Assembly: GCA_009823505.1 (NCBI GenBank)
Contig: VZQC01006901.1
Location: 586,613 to 650,612, forward strand
Source of the DNA: Rhizomys pruinosus
Lineage: Eukaryota > Chordata > Mammalia > Rodentia > Spalacidae
Direction of reading: 5' to 3'
DNA length: 64,000 bases
Both the position numbers and the translations under genes were made by a program. The notes under the pieces were generated by a model. That model saw only the letters and a program-made list of their open reading frames with translations. It had not been told where the DNA came from and made no database searches. Positions 12,252 to 23,304 of the stretch are shown piece after piece (positions within the stretch are counted from its first letter, which is position 1; every line of letters begins with the position of its first letter).

Positions 12252-12442
12252 AAAAAAGCATAAGATATGCTGCCGGGCGTGGTGGCTCATGCCTTTAATC
12301 CTAGCACTTGGGAGGCAGAGGCAGGCAGATCTTTGTGAGTTCAAGGCCAGCCTGGTCTACAGAGTGAGTTCCAGGCTAGCTGGAGCTACAGGGAGTCCCT
12401 GTCTTGAAAAGACCAAAAAAAAGAAAAAAGCATGAGATATGC
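12252..12442 (+). repeat. B1 SINE with 19-bp target-site duplication
   Basis: The B1 body starts GCCGGGCGTGGTGGCTCATG and ends in an A-rich tail. The duplication AAAAAAGCATAAGATATGC (12252-12270) is matched at 12424-12442 with one mismatch. It lies just upstream of the large CA array. Confidence 0.95.
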
Positions 12443-12534
12443 CTTGTTAATATTTTTAATTGGTTATTGGATTGAAATGACAGTTCTAGACCCACTGGGC
12501 TGAGTATATTTTTTCCTGAGTCTCCTAGAAAATT

Positions 12535-12538
<4 letters not shown>

Positions 12539-12587
<49 letters not shown>

Positions 12588-12923
12588 ACATGAGCACACA
12601 CGCACATACACATACATACACACATACACACACGCACACACATACACATACACACATGCACACACACATATACACACATACACGCGCACACACACATACA
12701 CACACGCACACACATACACACATGCACACATACACACACGTACATACACATACATATACAGACACACATACACACATGCACACACATACACATACATACA
12801 CACATGCACACACACATACATACACACATACACACATGCACACACATACACATACATACACACATACACATGCACACACACACATACACACACAAACATA
12901 CACACACACACACACACACACAC
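12539..12923. repeat. 385-bp compound CA/TA/CG-type array
   Basis: A long alternating purine-pyrimidine tract made of CA units broken by CATA, CATG and CACG variants. It has a higher-order period of 60 bp in its right half: the pattern at 12771-12804 repeats at 12831-12864. It yields spurious Cys-Val open frames on the minus strand and Thr-His frames on the plus strand. It is likely Z-DNA-prone and length-variable. Confidence 0.95.
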
Positions 12924-12929
12924 ATGGCT

Positions 12930-14739
12930 TGCAGCATCTCTCTGTTACATGATGCTGCTCTACCCTCTGCACTGGGCAGGCTCTTTCAGCAGGTGATAAG
13001 CTTCTTGTCACTGGAGGTGTACAAAACAGGCCTGTGAATGGAATTCCCATAGCTAGACAAGTAAACTTTGTAATTACTCCTGGTTCACGAGTCGTGGTGC
13101 TCTGAAGAACATTTCTTCCTGGAATAGGAAGATAAGTGTTGGGGGTGGGGAGGTAAGCATTGATGATAATTTAATTCTTATTTATATAAAAAGTTAAATT
13201 CATTTAATGTTAAAATTTCCCAGAGCTTTCTAGATATGGAAGTGTATTGTGGTCTTCAAATCCCGTATGTAACACTCCCATATTAAGCGGTGTGTCTCTG
13301 CCAACGCTATGTTCCTCCATATTAAATGGGTCACAAAGCCTTCCTTTTACAATGCATGATCAGGAAATAATTTAAGTTCATGCCTTAAGAATGCTGTTTC
13401 TAAGTTCTTGAAGGAACATGACTTCTGTAACTCCGAGTTCAAATGCGGGCAGTTTTGTAGGTGACCTTGTAACTGTCCTGCCAGGTGTGAAGATATTCTC
13501 AAGAGAGAATATCTCTCTCTCACTCACGCACTCACTCTCAGACTGTGGGACTATTGAAACAGTGCACCCAAGATCTGGAATTTCTCCCAAAATCTCATGC
13601 TGAGGAAGGGAAGGGGCTGGATCTTGGTACCAGCCAGGGGCTGAGCTTGTCTCCTAGGAAGAGATTTCACATAGTTCTGACAGTGTATTAGACCACCTTG
13701 CAGGACAGACTGAAGCCCAAATGATGGTGGGCAGAACCACACCTTGACCAGGACTGCTCAGTTATGCATACCTCTTATTAAAATTAAACCTCATGTCAGT
13801 ATCTCAAAAATGGACTGGTGGGGGTCACTAGAACTCTTTATTTCTCTTCCCAGTGCGGCCATATTGGATACATCTCTGTTGTTTGCTTTTCACCATTTCT
13901 TGTCTTTAATTGGCCTACTGAGGATGGGGGCCGATACCTTGTTATAGATTCCAGGGCCCAGGCTTTTACCTGCAAACAACTTTGGATATATTATTTTACC
14001 TTCATCAACTTAAGATAACATTGAAGATTGTATAGGAAGCATATAGAAATGTACATAATGGTATTCAAAGAATGCTAGTTCTAATGAACTAAGACCTGGA
14101 GAAGGACCGTGGCTTTGCTGAGGTCATATAAAAAAGTAATGGCCATGTGAGACCTTGATCTATGGATCCTTTAGTTCACATCATTTTCTTTACTAAGGAA
14201 AAGCATATAAGAAGTCTCCTTCCTGGGTAGACAGGACTCCTCAAGTTTAGCTGATTCCATAGGTCAGATTGATTTGAAATGAGAGACAAACATTTCCTGC
14301 TTGTGGTCGTTGGTCCTGACCAAAAGAAGCCAGGGCTGGGCCTGGCAGGCTCTTCCTGCCTCCTCTCCACAGGCCTGGTTCCTCTTCCTGTTGGTCCTTG
14401 GAGCCCCCAGCAGATGGACTGGCCTTATCAGCAGGCACCAGGCCAGAAGTGGAATCCTCTGGTCACATGAGGCTCCTGAAGGGAGAGAGACCTTGTAAAT
14501 AAACACAGCTCCCACACAGGGTAGGGGGAGAGTCAAGGGAAAAGAATCCTTGACATTTTGGTGATGGGGGCTAGGATTAAAGGCCACTAGGCATAGTCCT
14601 TATTGGCTCTTTCTGTGAGGATTGACCAATGCATGCAGCTTCCCTGGATGACAAGGCTGTCTTTAAATAGCGCTGGGAGCTGGGGCATTCCCAGTGTGCT
14701 GCTGGCTTGATCCAAGCCTAATCCCTGCCCAGGACTGAC
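12930..14739. other. unique sequence, no gene seen
   Basis: Single-copy DNA with short non-homologous open frames only. Around 14660-14700 there is an AT-rich TTTAAATAGC followed by GCATTCCCAG, which could be promoter- or enhancer-like, but nothing downstream supports a gene. Confidence 0.4.
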
Positions 14740-14905
14740 CTTTCACAGTTTACAGAGCACTTTATCTCCTGGCTCAGTGTGAGTTTTACTGACTCTTTCA
14801 GAGAAGGGAGCTTTATCATCACCCCAATTCCCAGACAAGGAAATTGAGGTTCCAAGAGCAAATGACTGGCTTCTATGTTCTAAGACACCCATATATATCT
14901 GAGCC
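14740..14905 (-). repeat. MIR relic, antisense
   Basis: TTTACAGAGCACTTTATC, then ATCACCCCAATTCCCAGACA and GAAATTGAGGTTCCAAGAGC, follow the order of the MIR consensus in reverse. Divergence is high. Confidence 0.65.
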
Positions 14906-15233
14906 CAAAAGCCTAGCTTTCCCCACCCCACACAGTCTCTCCAGGGGCTTCCTTCCCACCCAAGTCTCCTCTGTGTCCTTGATGGGCCATGGTTCTTGCC
15001 CCCAAATAAATAAATTGGAGCGATCTTCTATTGGGAGCACCAAGTTCTATGGGGGGTGGGGAGGAGGTGTGAAGCTGGTTTCCAGACAGGGGCTTCCCAA
15101 ACAAAGATTGCAGGAGGGAGCCCTGGGAACGGGAGTGGACAGGGTCAGGGCGTGGGCCAGTGGGTAAGTTAGGAAAGAGGCAGAAGATACAAGTGAAACT
15201 GATCTGTGCAATTGAGCTTGGGAAAGTGCTGGT

Positions 15234-15234
<1 letters not shown>

Positions 15235-15271
<37 letters not shown>

Positions 15272-15272
15272 A
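15235..15272. repeat. (CA)n microsatellite
   Basis: A CA run of about 26 bp followed by CACG-type variants. Confidence 0.95.
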
Positions 15273-15562
15273 CACTCGCCTCCCCCATTCCTGATTTTTG
15301 GAGGCCTGGCATTACAATCAATAGCTGGAATCTTGCTTTCTTTGGATATTCAGACCCATGCTTTCTCCGCCGCAGGCAGCCGGCTTTGCTAAGAAGTTTG
15401 CTACCCTCTCGGAGGAGCTCGTTCCTCAGGTCCTGCTGAGGTCCTAGTCTTCTCAAATTTCTCCTTTGAATTCAGCTGCCAAGTGTTCCCTGAGGAGCCA
15501 CGGAGGACTCAGCTCCCAGGGCCCTGGATGCCCCCGTTTCAGCCTCTTCTAAATCCCGCAGT

Positions 15563-16053
15563 AAAGAAGGTATGTATGCGCTAGAGTTCTGTGCAGCAGT
15601 AAAGAAAGAGGGCATCATGAAATCTGCAGGCAAATGGATAGAACTAGAAGCCATTATGCTAAGTGAAGTAACACAGTCTCAGAAACACAAAACGACCTAT
15701 GATGTCCCTTATTTGTGGATCCTAGCACCAAATCCTTATATACTCTGTCATTTTGGTATATGTATGGAGTGTATATATGCGTATTTTAGAGTAATAAAAA
15801 TTAAAGGGAACAACAACAACAAAAGACTTGTTCAAAGATCTACCCAAAACAGTAAACTTCTACATTGAAAAAGTTAAAAAAAAAAAAAAAAGGACTAAGA
15901 AAAAGATGCAAGACCGGGCTTAACATGTATGGCAGACAGCATGAGCTCCAGGCAGGGTGGGGGTGGGGGGATGGGTGGGGGAGTGGGTCTAAATTTGATT
16001 GGGAAAGGTTGTATGAAGTACACAAAAGCTCAATAAAAAAAAGAAGGTGTGTA
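15563..16053 (+). mobile_element. 5'-truncated rodent L1 3' end with target-site duplication
   Basis: The insert (15577-16039) begins inside the L1 3' region. It contains GGCAAATGGATAGAACTAGA, the segment typical of L1 just after ORF2, then a G-rich tract (about 15955-15988) and an AATAAA-bearing end. AAAGAAGGTATGTA at 15563-15576 recurs as AAAGAAGGTGTGTA at 16040-16053, a 14-bp duplication with one change. It is a dead, severely truncated copy. Confidence 0.93.
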
Positions 16054-16654
16054 CAGGCAGATTCATGTGGGGCGTGATGGGATTCTAGGTCCAAGACAGA
16101 AATATCTTTTTGTCCTTTCCCTTCCATAACTTTTGGCTGAATAATTGATAAGTGACCCTTGGAGAATTTCGAATAGAGTTTATTAGGATGTACTGCAATA
16201 GGGTAGCAGAGCATTTGAGGTTTGTTACAACTGTGTTCCCTGATTAACTAATTTACTGCAAAACCAATTCTGACCACTGCTCAGTGTTTGTGAAATACTG
16301 ACTTGGGTTTGGACGATGAATTATTCATACCTTTACATAAGGACTCTCTCAGTTACATGAAACACACATATGAGATCTTAGATTAGCTCTTGCTTTCAAT
16401 TTCCTCCGCATGTTTGTTGATTTTAAAACTGCTCTCTTTCAAAAGTTTCCTTATTAATTAAATCAACCAGTCAGCCCCATTCCCTGCATCTAGCTCAGCA
16501 CTCAAATTGAAACTCAGTTCTGGAGTCAGCTTTCCAAACTCGGCTTACGGGGCATTAGTCACTGGGAGCAAAATATGGCATTTGAACAGCTGTCTTGGGT
16601 ACTGAAAGTCCAGGCCTATGGGTCTGGAGAACGGACAAGGAGGGGGAGGGGGAC

Positions 16655-16860
16655 AGAGCCAATATTTATTTCTGAACATCTACCATGTACTTTGGGTGTT
16701 TACAAAGAGAATCTCTCAGTTTCTGAACAGCCCATTAATATATTCTGCCTTCCCCAAGATAGTAAGGCTGAGAACCTGTCAAAGATCACCTAGCTCATAG
16801 GTGGTGGAGCTGGGACTGGAATCTAAGCACTGTGACTCCATAGAGTATTTGCCTACATGC
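16655..16860 (-). repeat. MIR relic, antisense
   Basis: It has the layout of a reversed MIR: AATATTTATTTCTGAACATCTACCATGTAC, then GATAGTAAGGCTGAG, CACCTAGCTCATAGGTGG and GGAGCTGGGACTGGAATCTA. Confidence 0.8.
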
Positions 16861-17419
16861 TATCTTGTAAGACCCCCTCTAAACTTCTGACCCCCCCCCA
16901 AAATTGGGGCCAGTATTGAAAGCTCTGGATCTAGTTCTGTTGTAAGAGCCAGAGGTTCAGAAAAGTGATATCCCCAACATAAACTAAACACAGACTCTGG
17001 ATTTGAATTCTACGACCCTGGGTAGCTTACTTCACCCGTCATCCATGCATTTATCCATGAATTCAACAGAAAGTGTTAAGTACTCACTTTGCACTAGGGA
17101 CTGATTTGTCCCTAGAGATGAAAAAGCTGTGTAAAACCCAGTCCCTGTTCTTCAGAAACTCCGTCTAGTGAAGAAGGCAAACATCTAAATAATGGTAAGA
17201 AAAATGATCGCAGCATGAGAGGTCGTATAAGGTATGGTAAAGCAGTTGTGACCACAGAGGGAAAAGCATCCAATTACCTTGTCAATCAAACAAAGAAGTT
17301 TCCAGGAAGGAGATGACATTGGGCTATAATTACATGCTCTCCAGGCAGAAGAAAAAGAGAGGAGGGTTACTCTAGGCTAAGAGCATCATGGTCACACATG
17401 ATGCAGAGTAACTGTCACA
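16861..17419. other. unique or very diverged sequence
   Basis: The stretch around 17050-17280 (AAGTACTCACTTTGCACTAG, then CCCAGTCCCTGTTCTTCAGA) resembles an old mammalian interspersed repeat but is too diverged to name. No gene is seen. Confidence 0.35.
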
Positions 17420-17615
17420 TCAAATGCACACCCATGTTAAATACTGTCTCTAGTGCCTACAATTCTGTGGAGGAGGTATTATTAAGACTTTATAGGAGAG
17501 GAGACATAGAAGTCAAGTGCCTTGCCCATGGTCAGATGGCTCTATGAAAGGCCTAGGTAGAAGTCAACCCTAGCAGTGTGGCTTCAAAACCCGTATTCTT
17601 AGCCACTGAGTGCTG
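17420..17615 (-). repeat. MIR relic, antisense
   Basis: GGAGGTATTATTAAGACTTT, GTCAAGTGCCTTGCCCATGG, GTAGAAGTCAACCC and TTCTTAGCCACTGAGTGCTG follow the reversed MIR consensus. Confidence 0.75.
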
Positions 17616-18129
17616 AGTGGGGACGCCTGCTAGGAGTTTCTGGTGAGGAGGGCCCTGTAAACAGGAATCAGTGCCTTTTTACACACAAGCTTTCTTTGTG
17701 TGGTCTTAGATGGCCTTCTGGGCTTGGGATTTTCTGGGTCCATAAAAGTATTAGTAGTGTTGGCCTAAGTCAGTGTTTTTACAAGGTAAGTTGTGCTTTC
17801 TAGAGAGTTTGTATTCTGCTTCACCTACCATAGTGCCCAAGCTTTATGATGTCATCAGATCTGTATTTGGGGACAGCAAGTTTGAGTCCTAATGATCTAC
17901 ACCTCCTCCCACCTCATCTAATTCTGAGCCATGAGAGTTCCTCATCTCACGGGGCATAGTGCCTCATCCCCGCTGGAAGGACAAGGTAGCAACGCAGCGA
18001 CCAAGTCCTGGGCGCTCCTCCGGTGCTTGGCACAGTCCATGTCTGCAAACGCAAAGGGAGAGAAGGTCTTTCCGCTCTGCAGCTTGTGGTGGCCCTTGGA
18101 TCCCCGTCCCCCATGCCATGCCTCCGCCT

Positions 18130-18560
18130 GCACCGCAGGCTTCAGGCCCTGTGCTCCTTGGCACCCCGCTCTCTGGACTCTGCAAGGCGGCGCCCTGCGC
18201 TCCCGCGCCCCGCGAGGCGGAGGCGTTGCCCCGGGGCGAGGGCAGGGCAGCCACGTCAGCGGCGCCGGGCTCCTCTGCCCGCCGCGGCTCCCATAGAAGG
18301 TAAAGCCGGGCAGCGCCCTGGGGCCGGCGTCCTCGGGCTGGCGGCCCTGCCTGCTGGTTTCAGTTTCTGAAGAGCCCGACCCTGCGCAAACATCAGCGGG
18401 CGGGAGGAGGGTTCTGGGAGCGTTCCCAACAGATAGCTTATAGCTCCCTGCGGCTGGGAGCCACCCACGGTGGGAACCGGCCGCCCGCGCCTCCCTCCTC
18501 CAGCCTGCCGGTGCCCGGGGCCGGTTCCAGCCAGCCTCCGGTGACACCGGACTCAGCCTC
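18130..18560. promoter_or_regulatory. CpG island, probable promoter of an unidentified transcript
   Basis: This is the one stretch in the window where CpG is dense and the sequence is not a SINE. It contains GCGGCGCCCTGCGC, CCCGCGCCCCGCGAGGCGG, GCGGCGCCGGG, a GGGCGGG Sp1-type box near 18400 and a CRE-like CACGTCAGC near 18250. No TATA box is evident, as is usual for CpG-island promoters. A possible + strand splice donor, ATAGAAG then GTAAAG, lies at about 18299. Open frames through it (114 codons + and 214 codons -) are what GC-rich, stop-poor DNA produces, and neither is recognisable. The direction of transcription is undecided. Confidence 0.65.
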
Positions 18561-18790
18561 CCAACACCCACTCCTCTGCTTCTCAAGACCTGTCCCTACT
18601 TCCCTCTTCCCTCCCTCCCTCCCTCCCAGGGCGCCCCTGCTTCTGCGCGTTAGCAAACCTCTTAGAATGTTTATTTTCTTTCCCAGAAAGAAGCTGAGGG
18701 ACAATCGCCAAGACCAACATGAACTCTTAAAGCAGGACACTCCCCACCCCCAACCATTCGACCTTTTAGTGGACAGACAGGCCTTTTCTG
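18561..18790. other. CpG-island shore, unique
   Basis: It includes a TCCC repeat at 18605-18628 and a possible acceptor (TTTCTTTCCCAG) at about 18687, but no recognisable coding sequence. Confidence 0.4.
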
Positions 18791-18794
18791 GTGA

Positions 18795-18985
18795 CAGGTT
18801 CTGCCCCTAGCCAGCCAGTGACCTGTGTACACTTCCTAATCTCTCTCCGTCATTATCCTCACCCATAAAATGCATGTAATGATACCCATCTTTAAGATAT
18901 ACTCTGAGGCTTATTAGATAAATATAGATTATACATATTAAGCACTTAGTGCCCTCAATCGAGGGTAATTAACATTATTATTAAT
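18795..18985 (+). repeat. MIR relic, sense
   Basis: GTGACCTGTGTACACTTCCTAATCTCTC, then the ATCCTCACCCATAAAATGC and TATTAAGCACTTAGTGCC segments, follow the MIR consensus in forward order. Confidence 0.8.
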
Positions 18986-19311
18986 TATGCTGTTATTGTG
19001 TGTGACTAATCATGACATGAAGGACTATTTATTAGTGCTTCTGGGAGCAAAAGTAAAAATATTCTCATCTAAAAATTTTATTGAGGGAAATAATTTTATG
19101 AGATTAAAAAAGGATAGCACAGATTCAGAAAGTGTATGCACATCTCTTAACAGTCAAAGGGCTTCGTAAAGCGGCGCTGTGCCCACTGCACAGATAAGAG
19201 AGTAAAGTTTCCAGAGGTGAAGTAATTTGCTCACCTGTTGAGTCAGTGCCTGGAGTCTTTCCTCATCCTGTATTATCCACTCTCCTCCTCTGTCCTCCCG
19301 GCCTCCCTTTT

Positions 19312-19655
19312 TGAGAGTTGGTCTCCTCTGACCCAGGCCGGTATCCAACTCACCTTGTAACTAAGGATGACCTTGAACTCTTAAAAATAAACATTTGTTT
19401 TTATTTTATGTATATATGTCTGTGTGTACGTGTGTCTGTGTGCTCCTCATATGTGCAGGTGCCCAGGGAGTCTAGAAGACAGCGTTGGAACTAGAGTTGC
19501 AGGCAGTTGTTATAAGCCACCCTACATGAGTGTTGGGAACCAAATTCATGTCCGCTAGAAGAGCAAGTGTTCGTCACCACGGAGCCGTCTCTCTAGCCCC
19601 CAAAGGTGAAGTCTTGACCCTTCTGCCTCCACATCTCAAGTGCCACGCACCTGAC
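19312..19655 (-). repeat. B2/B3-type SINE inserted in an old B1-like fragment
   Basis: 19388-19600 is an antisense tRNA-derived SINE, ending in GAGCCGTCTCTCTAGCCCC, the reverse complement of the B2/B3 start. On both sides lie pieces of an antisense B1-like element (GATGACCTTGAACTC to the left, CTTCTGCCTCCACATCTCAA to the right). The outer element was therefore present first and was split by the inner one. Both are highly diverged. Confidence 0.65.
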
Positions 19656-19718
19656 TGTGTCTCTTGAGCCCCTTGGACTCTGCCTGTCTCAGCAAGTAGA
19701 GTCTCCCTCCATTTGCAG

Positions 19719-19799
19719 AGACTGCTTTCCTCCGCCTCCTGGCACTTCACCAACCTGGAGGAAATCAAGTCAGCTGTGGACACGACCTACCTGCCTCAG
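19719..19799 (+). other. candidate 81-nt phase-0 exon
   Basis: A strong acceptor (pyrimidine tract, then CCATTTGCAG) and a usable donor (CCTCAG then GTGACT) bound 81 nt, which is 27 codons without a stop. The reading RLLSSASWHFTNLEEIKSAV followed by DTTYLPQ looks protein-like and would neither begin nor end mid-codon. It lies 1.4 kb downstream of the CpG island on the same possible strand. I do not recognise the peptide. Upstream DNA is SINE-derived, which weakens the case. The splice signals and open frame are visible; the exon status is inference. Confidence 0.28.
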
Positions 19800-21124
19800 G
19801 TGACTTTCCCATTCCCTGCCGTCTTTCTCTTCTACCTGGAACCCAGGCTGCATACATTTGTTGTCACAGTGTCTCTGTGCCTTTCTGAAGCAGGCACTCC
19901 ACACTGAGCCTGGTACTGTGGTGGTGTAGAGCCTTAGGACCTGAAGTGTCCAAGTTCAGGTCTTTGCTTCACTGTTTGGAAGGTTGGGATAATTATTTTA
20001 CCGCCCTGTATTTCATCTCCCTTAGAAGTGTAGATTAGCAACACTGTTAGCTTTTGGAATTATTATTAGGATATAAAAGTGAATGTGCAGAAAGTGCTTC
20101 AAACTGATAACTGATAGAGGTTTATAAGAGAAGACAGTCTCAGAGGGCTCAGATGTTGCTTAGGGTCAAAAAGGGAGATAGTGCCGACGTTAGGAGTGTG
20201 GCTAGACTTTAGAGACGGTGGCTCCCATCCAAGGTTACTGAGCTTGCTCCTTCACCTCTCAGAATCTGTTTCCCTGGCTGCTAGAAGATCCCCACGGAGT
20301 TATATTAAATAGTATCATCCGTCAGTCATCTGTAGGACTTGACCGGATATCGTATCCCCAGTTGGGGATACGTATATGGAATTCTGGACACAGAAGCACG
20401 AAGCTCAGTCATTGGTTGTCATGAACCTACATTAACTATAATAGTTTTCAGAGTTTGCTCAAGAGTCCCAGTGCCTGGCACCGTGCCAAGGGCCATCATT
20501 GCTGTTGCCCTGTAGAGGAGGAACTGCTATGACTCACATTCACAGTCAATGAAGCAGAGGCTCAGAGGCTGAAGAGCTTGTGTCTGGTTTGTCAGACACC
20601 GGTTCCCAACTTTTACCTGCAAGAACCTTCTGCAGCAAGCTTGTTCAGATATGTCTGGGGACACACAGCCGTTCAAGCCTGTCCGGTATTGATATCCTAA
20701 CTAGGATTTGTCTTCACATTGAACTTCTTGACTCTGACTTGGGCTCACGGGGAGGGCTTAGGAGGGGAAATTGATACACTTCTCAAGGGGTAGTCTTCAG
20801 GGACTTTTCATGACAGGACTCACAAGACAAGGTGAGGGTTTCCCTCCTTGGGCCTAGCCCTGTCTGGGGGTGGAGCTCTGGGATGCTAAAGGCTTTGGTG
20901 CATCCTCAGCTGGGAACAGGAAAGACTCAAAGTATCAGAAATGTATCTAAAATCGCGAGTCCATCCAGATACAATCCTTTTGGGGGTGGTATCTGGGGTG
21001 TGGTAGGGTACAGAGAACAGTAACAAGAGGGCAAACCAAGAATGCAAAATTAAAGGGAGAGATTGGTTTTAAGATGATTGACTTTGCCTGGTATTGTTTA
21101 GTTTGTTGCTTTTTCAAAAAAATC
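19800..21124. repeat. unique sequence with one MIR-like relic
   Basis: A MIR-like antisense segment lies at about 20465-20590 (GAAGCAGAGGCTCAGAGGCT). The rest is single-copy DNA without a recognisable gene. Confidence 0.45.
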
Positions 21125-21450
21125 GAGTATATTTTTCAAGAGCTCCGTAAGCTCACCCCTGCCAACCTCATGAGCCCAGGCTCCTTGGGGATGACAATCA
21201 AGGCCCTTTACCATCTAGTCCCAACCTCCCCTTTAGCTGCCGTTGCCTCTGTATTCCACAATGTCCCCAGCCAAGTACTCCGTGCTTTCCTAGGCACTCC
21301 ACACTGATTTCCGCATTCCTGGCTTACACATACACGCTGCTTCCAGCCTGTGGTACACAGCCACCATGTTTCTTGGACAAAACACGAATCCTGGGTTAAA
21401 ACTTGCTGCATTTCCCCCTCTCCATCTCAGAACTTTTCTAAAAAAAGAAT
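21125..21450 (+). repeat. L2 LINE relic
   Basis: CAAGGCCCTTTACCATCTAG, then CCCAACCTCCCCTTTAGCTG and a CACTCCACACTGATTTCCGC-type segment, follow the order of the L2 3' region in sense orientation. A further weak L2-like stretch may continue at 22080-22280. Confidence 0.65.
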
Positions 21451-22438
21451 CTTTGCTGCCTGGGCCAACCAAAGAAGTCAAGGCACATCATATCAAGGAG
21501 TCATACTGAAGGTTAAGGCACTAACTGTGGCCCCAAACATGTGGGGAACAAAATGTCCTAAGGATATATGAATGTCTGAGTGGTTTGGGAAGCCTTGTGT
21601 TCCTACCAAACTAACTGCAGGACAGTTATAGAGAGGTGTGTCTCACTCTGAACTGAACGCTGTTTCGAGGGTGAGGTGCCAGAGTCCAAGAAGGCTAAAA
21701 AGGCCTTGTTAGGGCAAATGAACAACTTGACCATGGCCAGAAAATTTCTCTTTCCAGGGTTTAGAAGCCTTCCTCAGACATGTCACTGGCTGATGCCTGT
21801 TTTAAACTATAACAAGTACACTGACCATTTAATTGAAGATTTCAATGTGTATGGAAAGAGACTGGGACCCCGTTCTTCAAAATTGCAAAACTGTAGTGCA
21901 TAATAAGCTGGCCATGCAATTCGGTTCCTCAAGATGGTTTGGTTTGCACTCATCGTTACACCATAAGCATCACTGCTTCTCGCTTTATTCTCAAGTGCTC
22001 TCTCTGGCAGTTAAACCGTCTGACCACTGTAGGAGTAGGTAACCCAACAAGAGCTTGTTGAGGTGCTGGCTTGTTTAGGCTGTGCCATCTGTAAGATTCT
22101 GGTTCATGCTTCAAGACCCAAGTCATATCACTTCCTCTGAAACAGAACTGGCAGCTCCTTTCTGCAGTGGCCCATGGTTTGGGTTTACCACATACCTGCT
22201 TGGTGGCCCACAGGGAGTGTGTATCTCATTGCCTAGACCCGGGCATAGTCTGCTTCTAGTAAAAGGTCACAGAATGAATTCTGTTTTGTTTCTTTTTTAA
22301 GAAAAATTCCCCCAGAGTCTTTTGTTTTGGTTTATTTCTAACCTTCAAAAGAATAAAAGGCTCATAAGAAATTATTTATTCATTATTTGTGAGGCCTAAA
22401 GAGGAGGATTCCACACAAATGTCTTTCAAAGGAACATA

Positions 22439-22735
22439 AAGAAAGGTGCAGGAGGGCTGGAGAGATGGCCTAGCGGTTGAGAGCGCTGACCGCTCTTACA
22501 GAGGACCCGGGTTCGATCTCCAGCACCCACATGGCGGCTGAGAACTGTCTGAAACTCCAATTCCAGGAGAACTCCAGTTCCAGGGGAATCCGACACCCTC
22601 TTCTGACCTCCGCGGCATTGCACGACACGGGTGCACAAACCTACATGCAGACAGTACACTCATACACATACAAAAATAAATAAAATAAAATTAAAAAATA
22701 TTATTAAAAAAAAAAAAAAAAAGAAAGGTGCAGGA
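22439..22735 (+). repeat. B2 SINE, young duplicated-segment type, with target-site duplication
   Basis: The body runs from 22454, with a clear A box and a B box carrying one change (GGGTTCGATCTCCAGC). The segment AACTCCAATTCCAGGAG is followed at once by AACTCCAGTTCCAGGGG, a 17-bp tandem duplication shared with three other copies here. AAGAAAGGTGCAGGA (22439-22453) is repeated perfectly at 22721-22735. CpG sites are largely intact, pointing to recent activity. Confidence 0.97.
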
Positions 22736-22956
22736 AAAGGTGCCCAGGCAGGTGCTGCTCCTATCAAACCCCTACAGCTGCAGCAAGCCTTTCCCATGTT
22801 CTTTAAATTCAAATTTTAAGTAGTAACTCTTCCATACATAATAAAAGTGTTGGTTGTTTTTCCTTCTGTCTCCTTCTCTAGCAAGTCTGCATCACTTTTT
22901 CTTTAACAAATATGTGTTCTTTATAATAACTATACACTACTTTTAATGGGATTTTT

Positions 22957-23099
22957 AAAAGGCACAAATTTTTTTTTCTTTTCCAGACTAACATTTTTTT
23001 TTTTTTGGTATTTTTTTTCCACATAAATTTATTTTTATTTTTTTAACAAATCTAGACCCGTGTTCCCGCCCATTCCCCCACTCCAAAAGGCACAAATTT
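22957..23099 (-). mobile_element. 113-bp L1 3'-end insertion with interrupted tail
   Basis: Between perfect copies of AAAAGGCACAAATTT (22957-22971 and 23085-23099) lies a short insert. On the minus strand it reads a G-rich end, ACGGGTCTAGATTTG, and an A-rich tail. This matches the final bases of the rodent L1 3' UTRs elsewhere in the window. The A tail is broken by TGTTAGTCTGG, which could be a small 3' transduced segment. Confidence 0.85.
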
Positions 23100-23304
23100 C
23101 TATGAGCACTGACAGACCAAGGAGAGAAATTTGTACAATTTTGTATTCTTAGCATTGTGCTTAAGGAGCAGATTATGAAGAACAAGCAAATGGCTGCTCC
23201 TGTAGGAGTCAAGTGATTCATCAGAAGCCTCAGGCTAGGAAGTAACAGTGATGTTCAGCTCCATTCCCCAAGTCCAGCCTTCTGGTCCGTACCCAGCATC
23301 CTTT

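Noticed and set aside
12376..13050. 224-codon minus-strand open frame and related Cys-Val or Thr-His frames
   Set aside because: They are translations of the CA array and its flanking B1; composition is pure dinucleotide repeat.
17711..17787. Possible small exon between a TCTTAG acceptor and an AAG/GTAAGT donor
   Set aside because: The splice signals are fair but no frame is useful and the interval is short; too weak without transcript data.
17942..18586. 214-codon minus-strand open frame through the CpG island
   Set aside because: GC-rich DNA has few stops. The reading is Arg/Gly/Pro/Ala-rich without a domain, and frames on the other strand are equally open.
22454..22720. tRNA-like heads with A and B boxes in B2 copies
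   Set aside because: They are the tRNA-derived promoters of SINEs, not functional tRNA genes; no cloverleaf 3' half is present.
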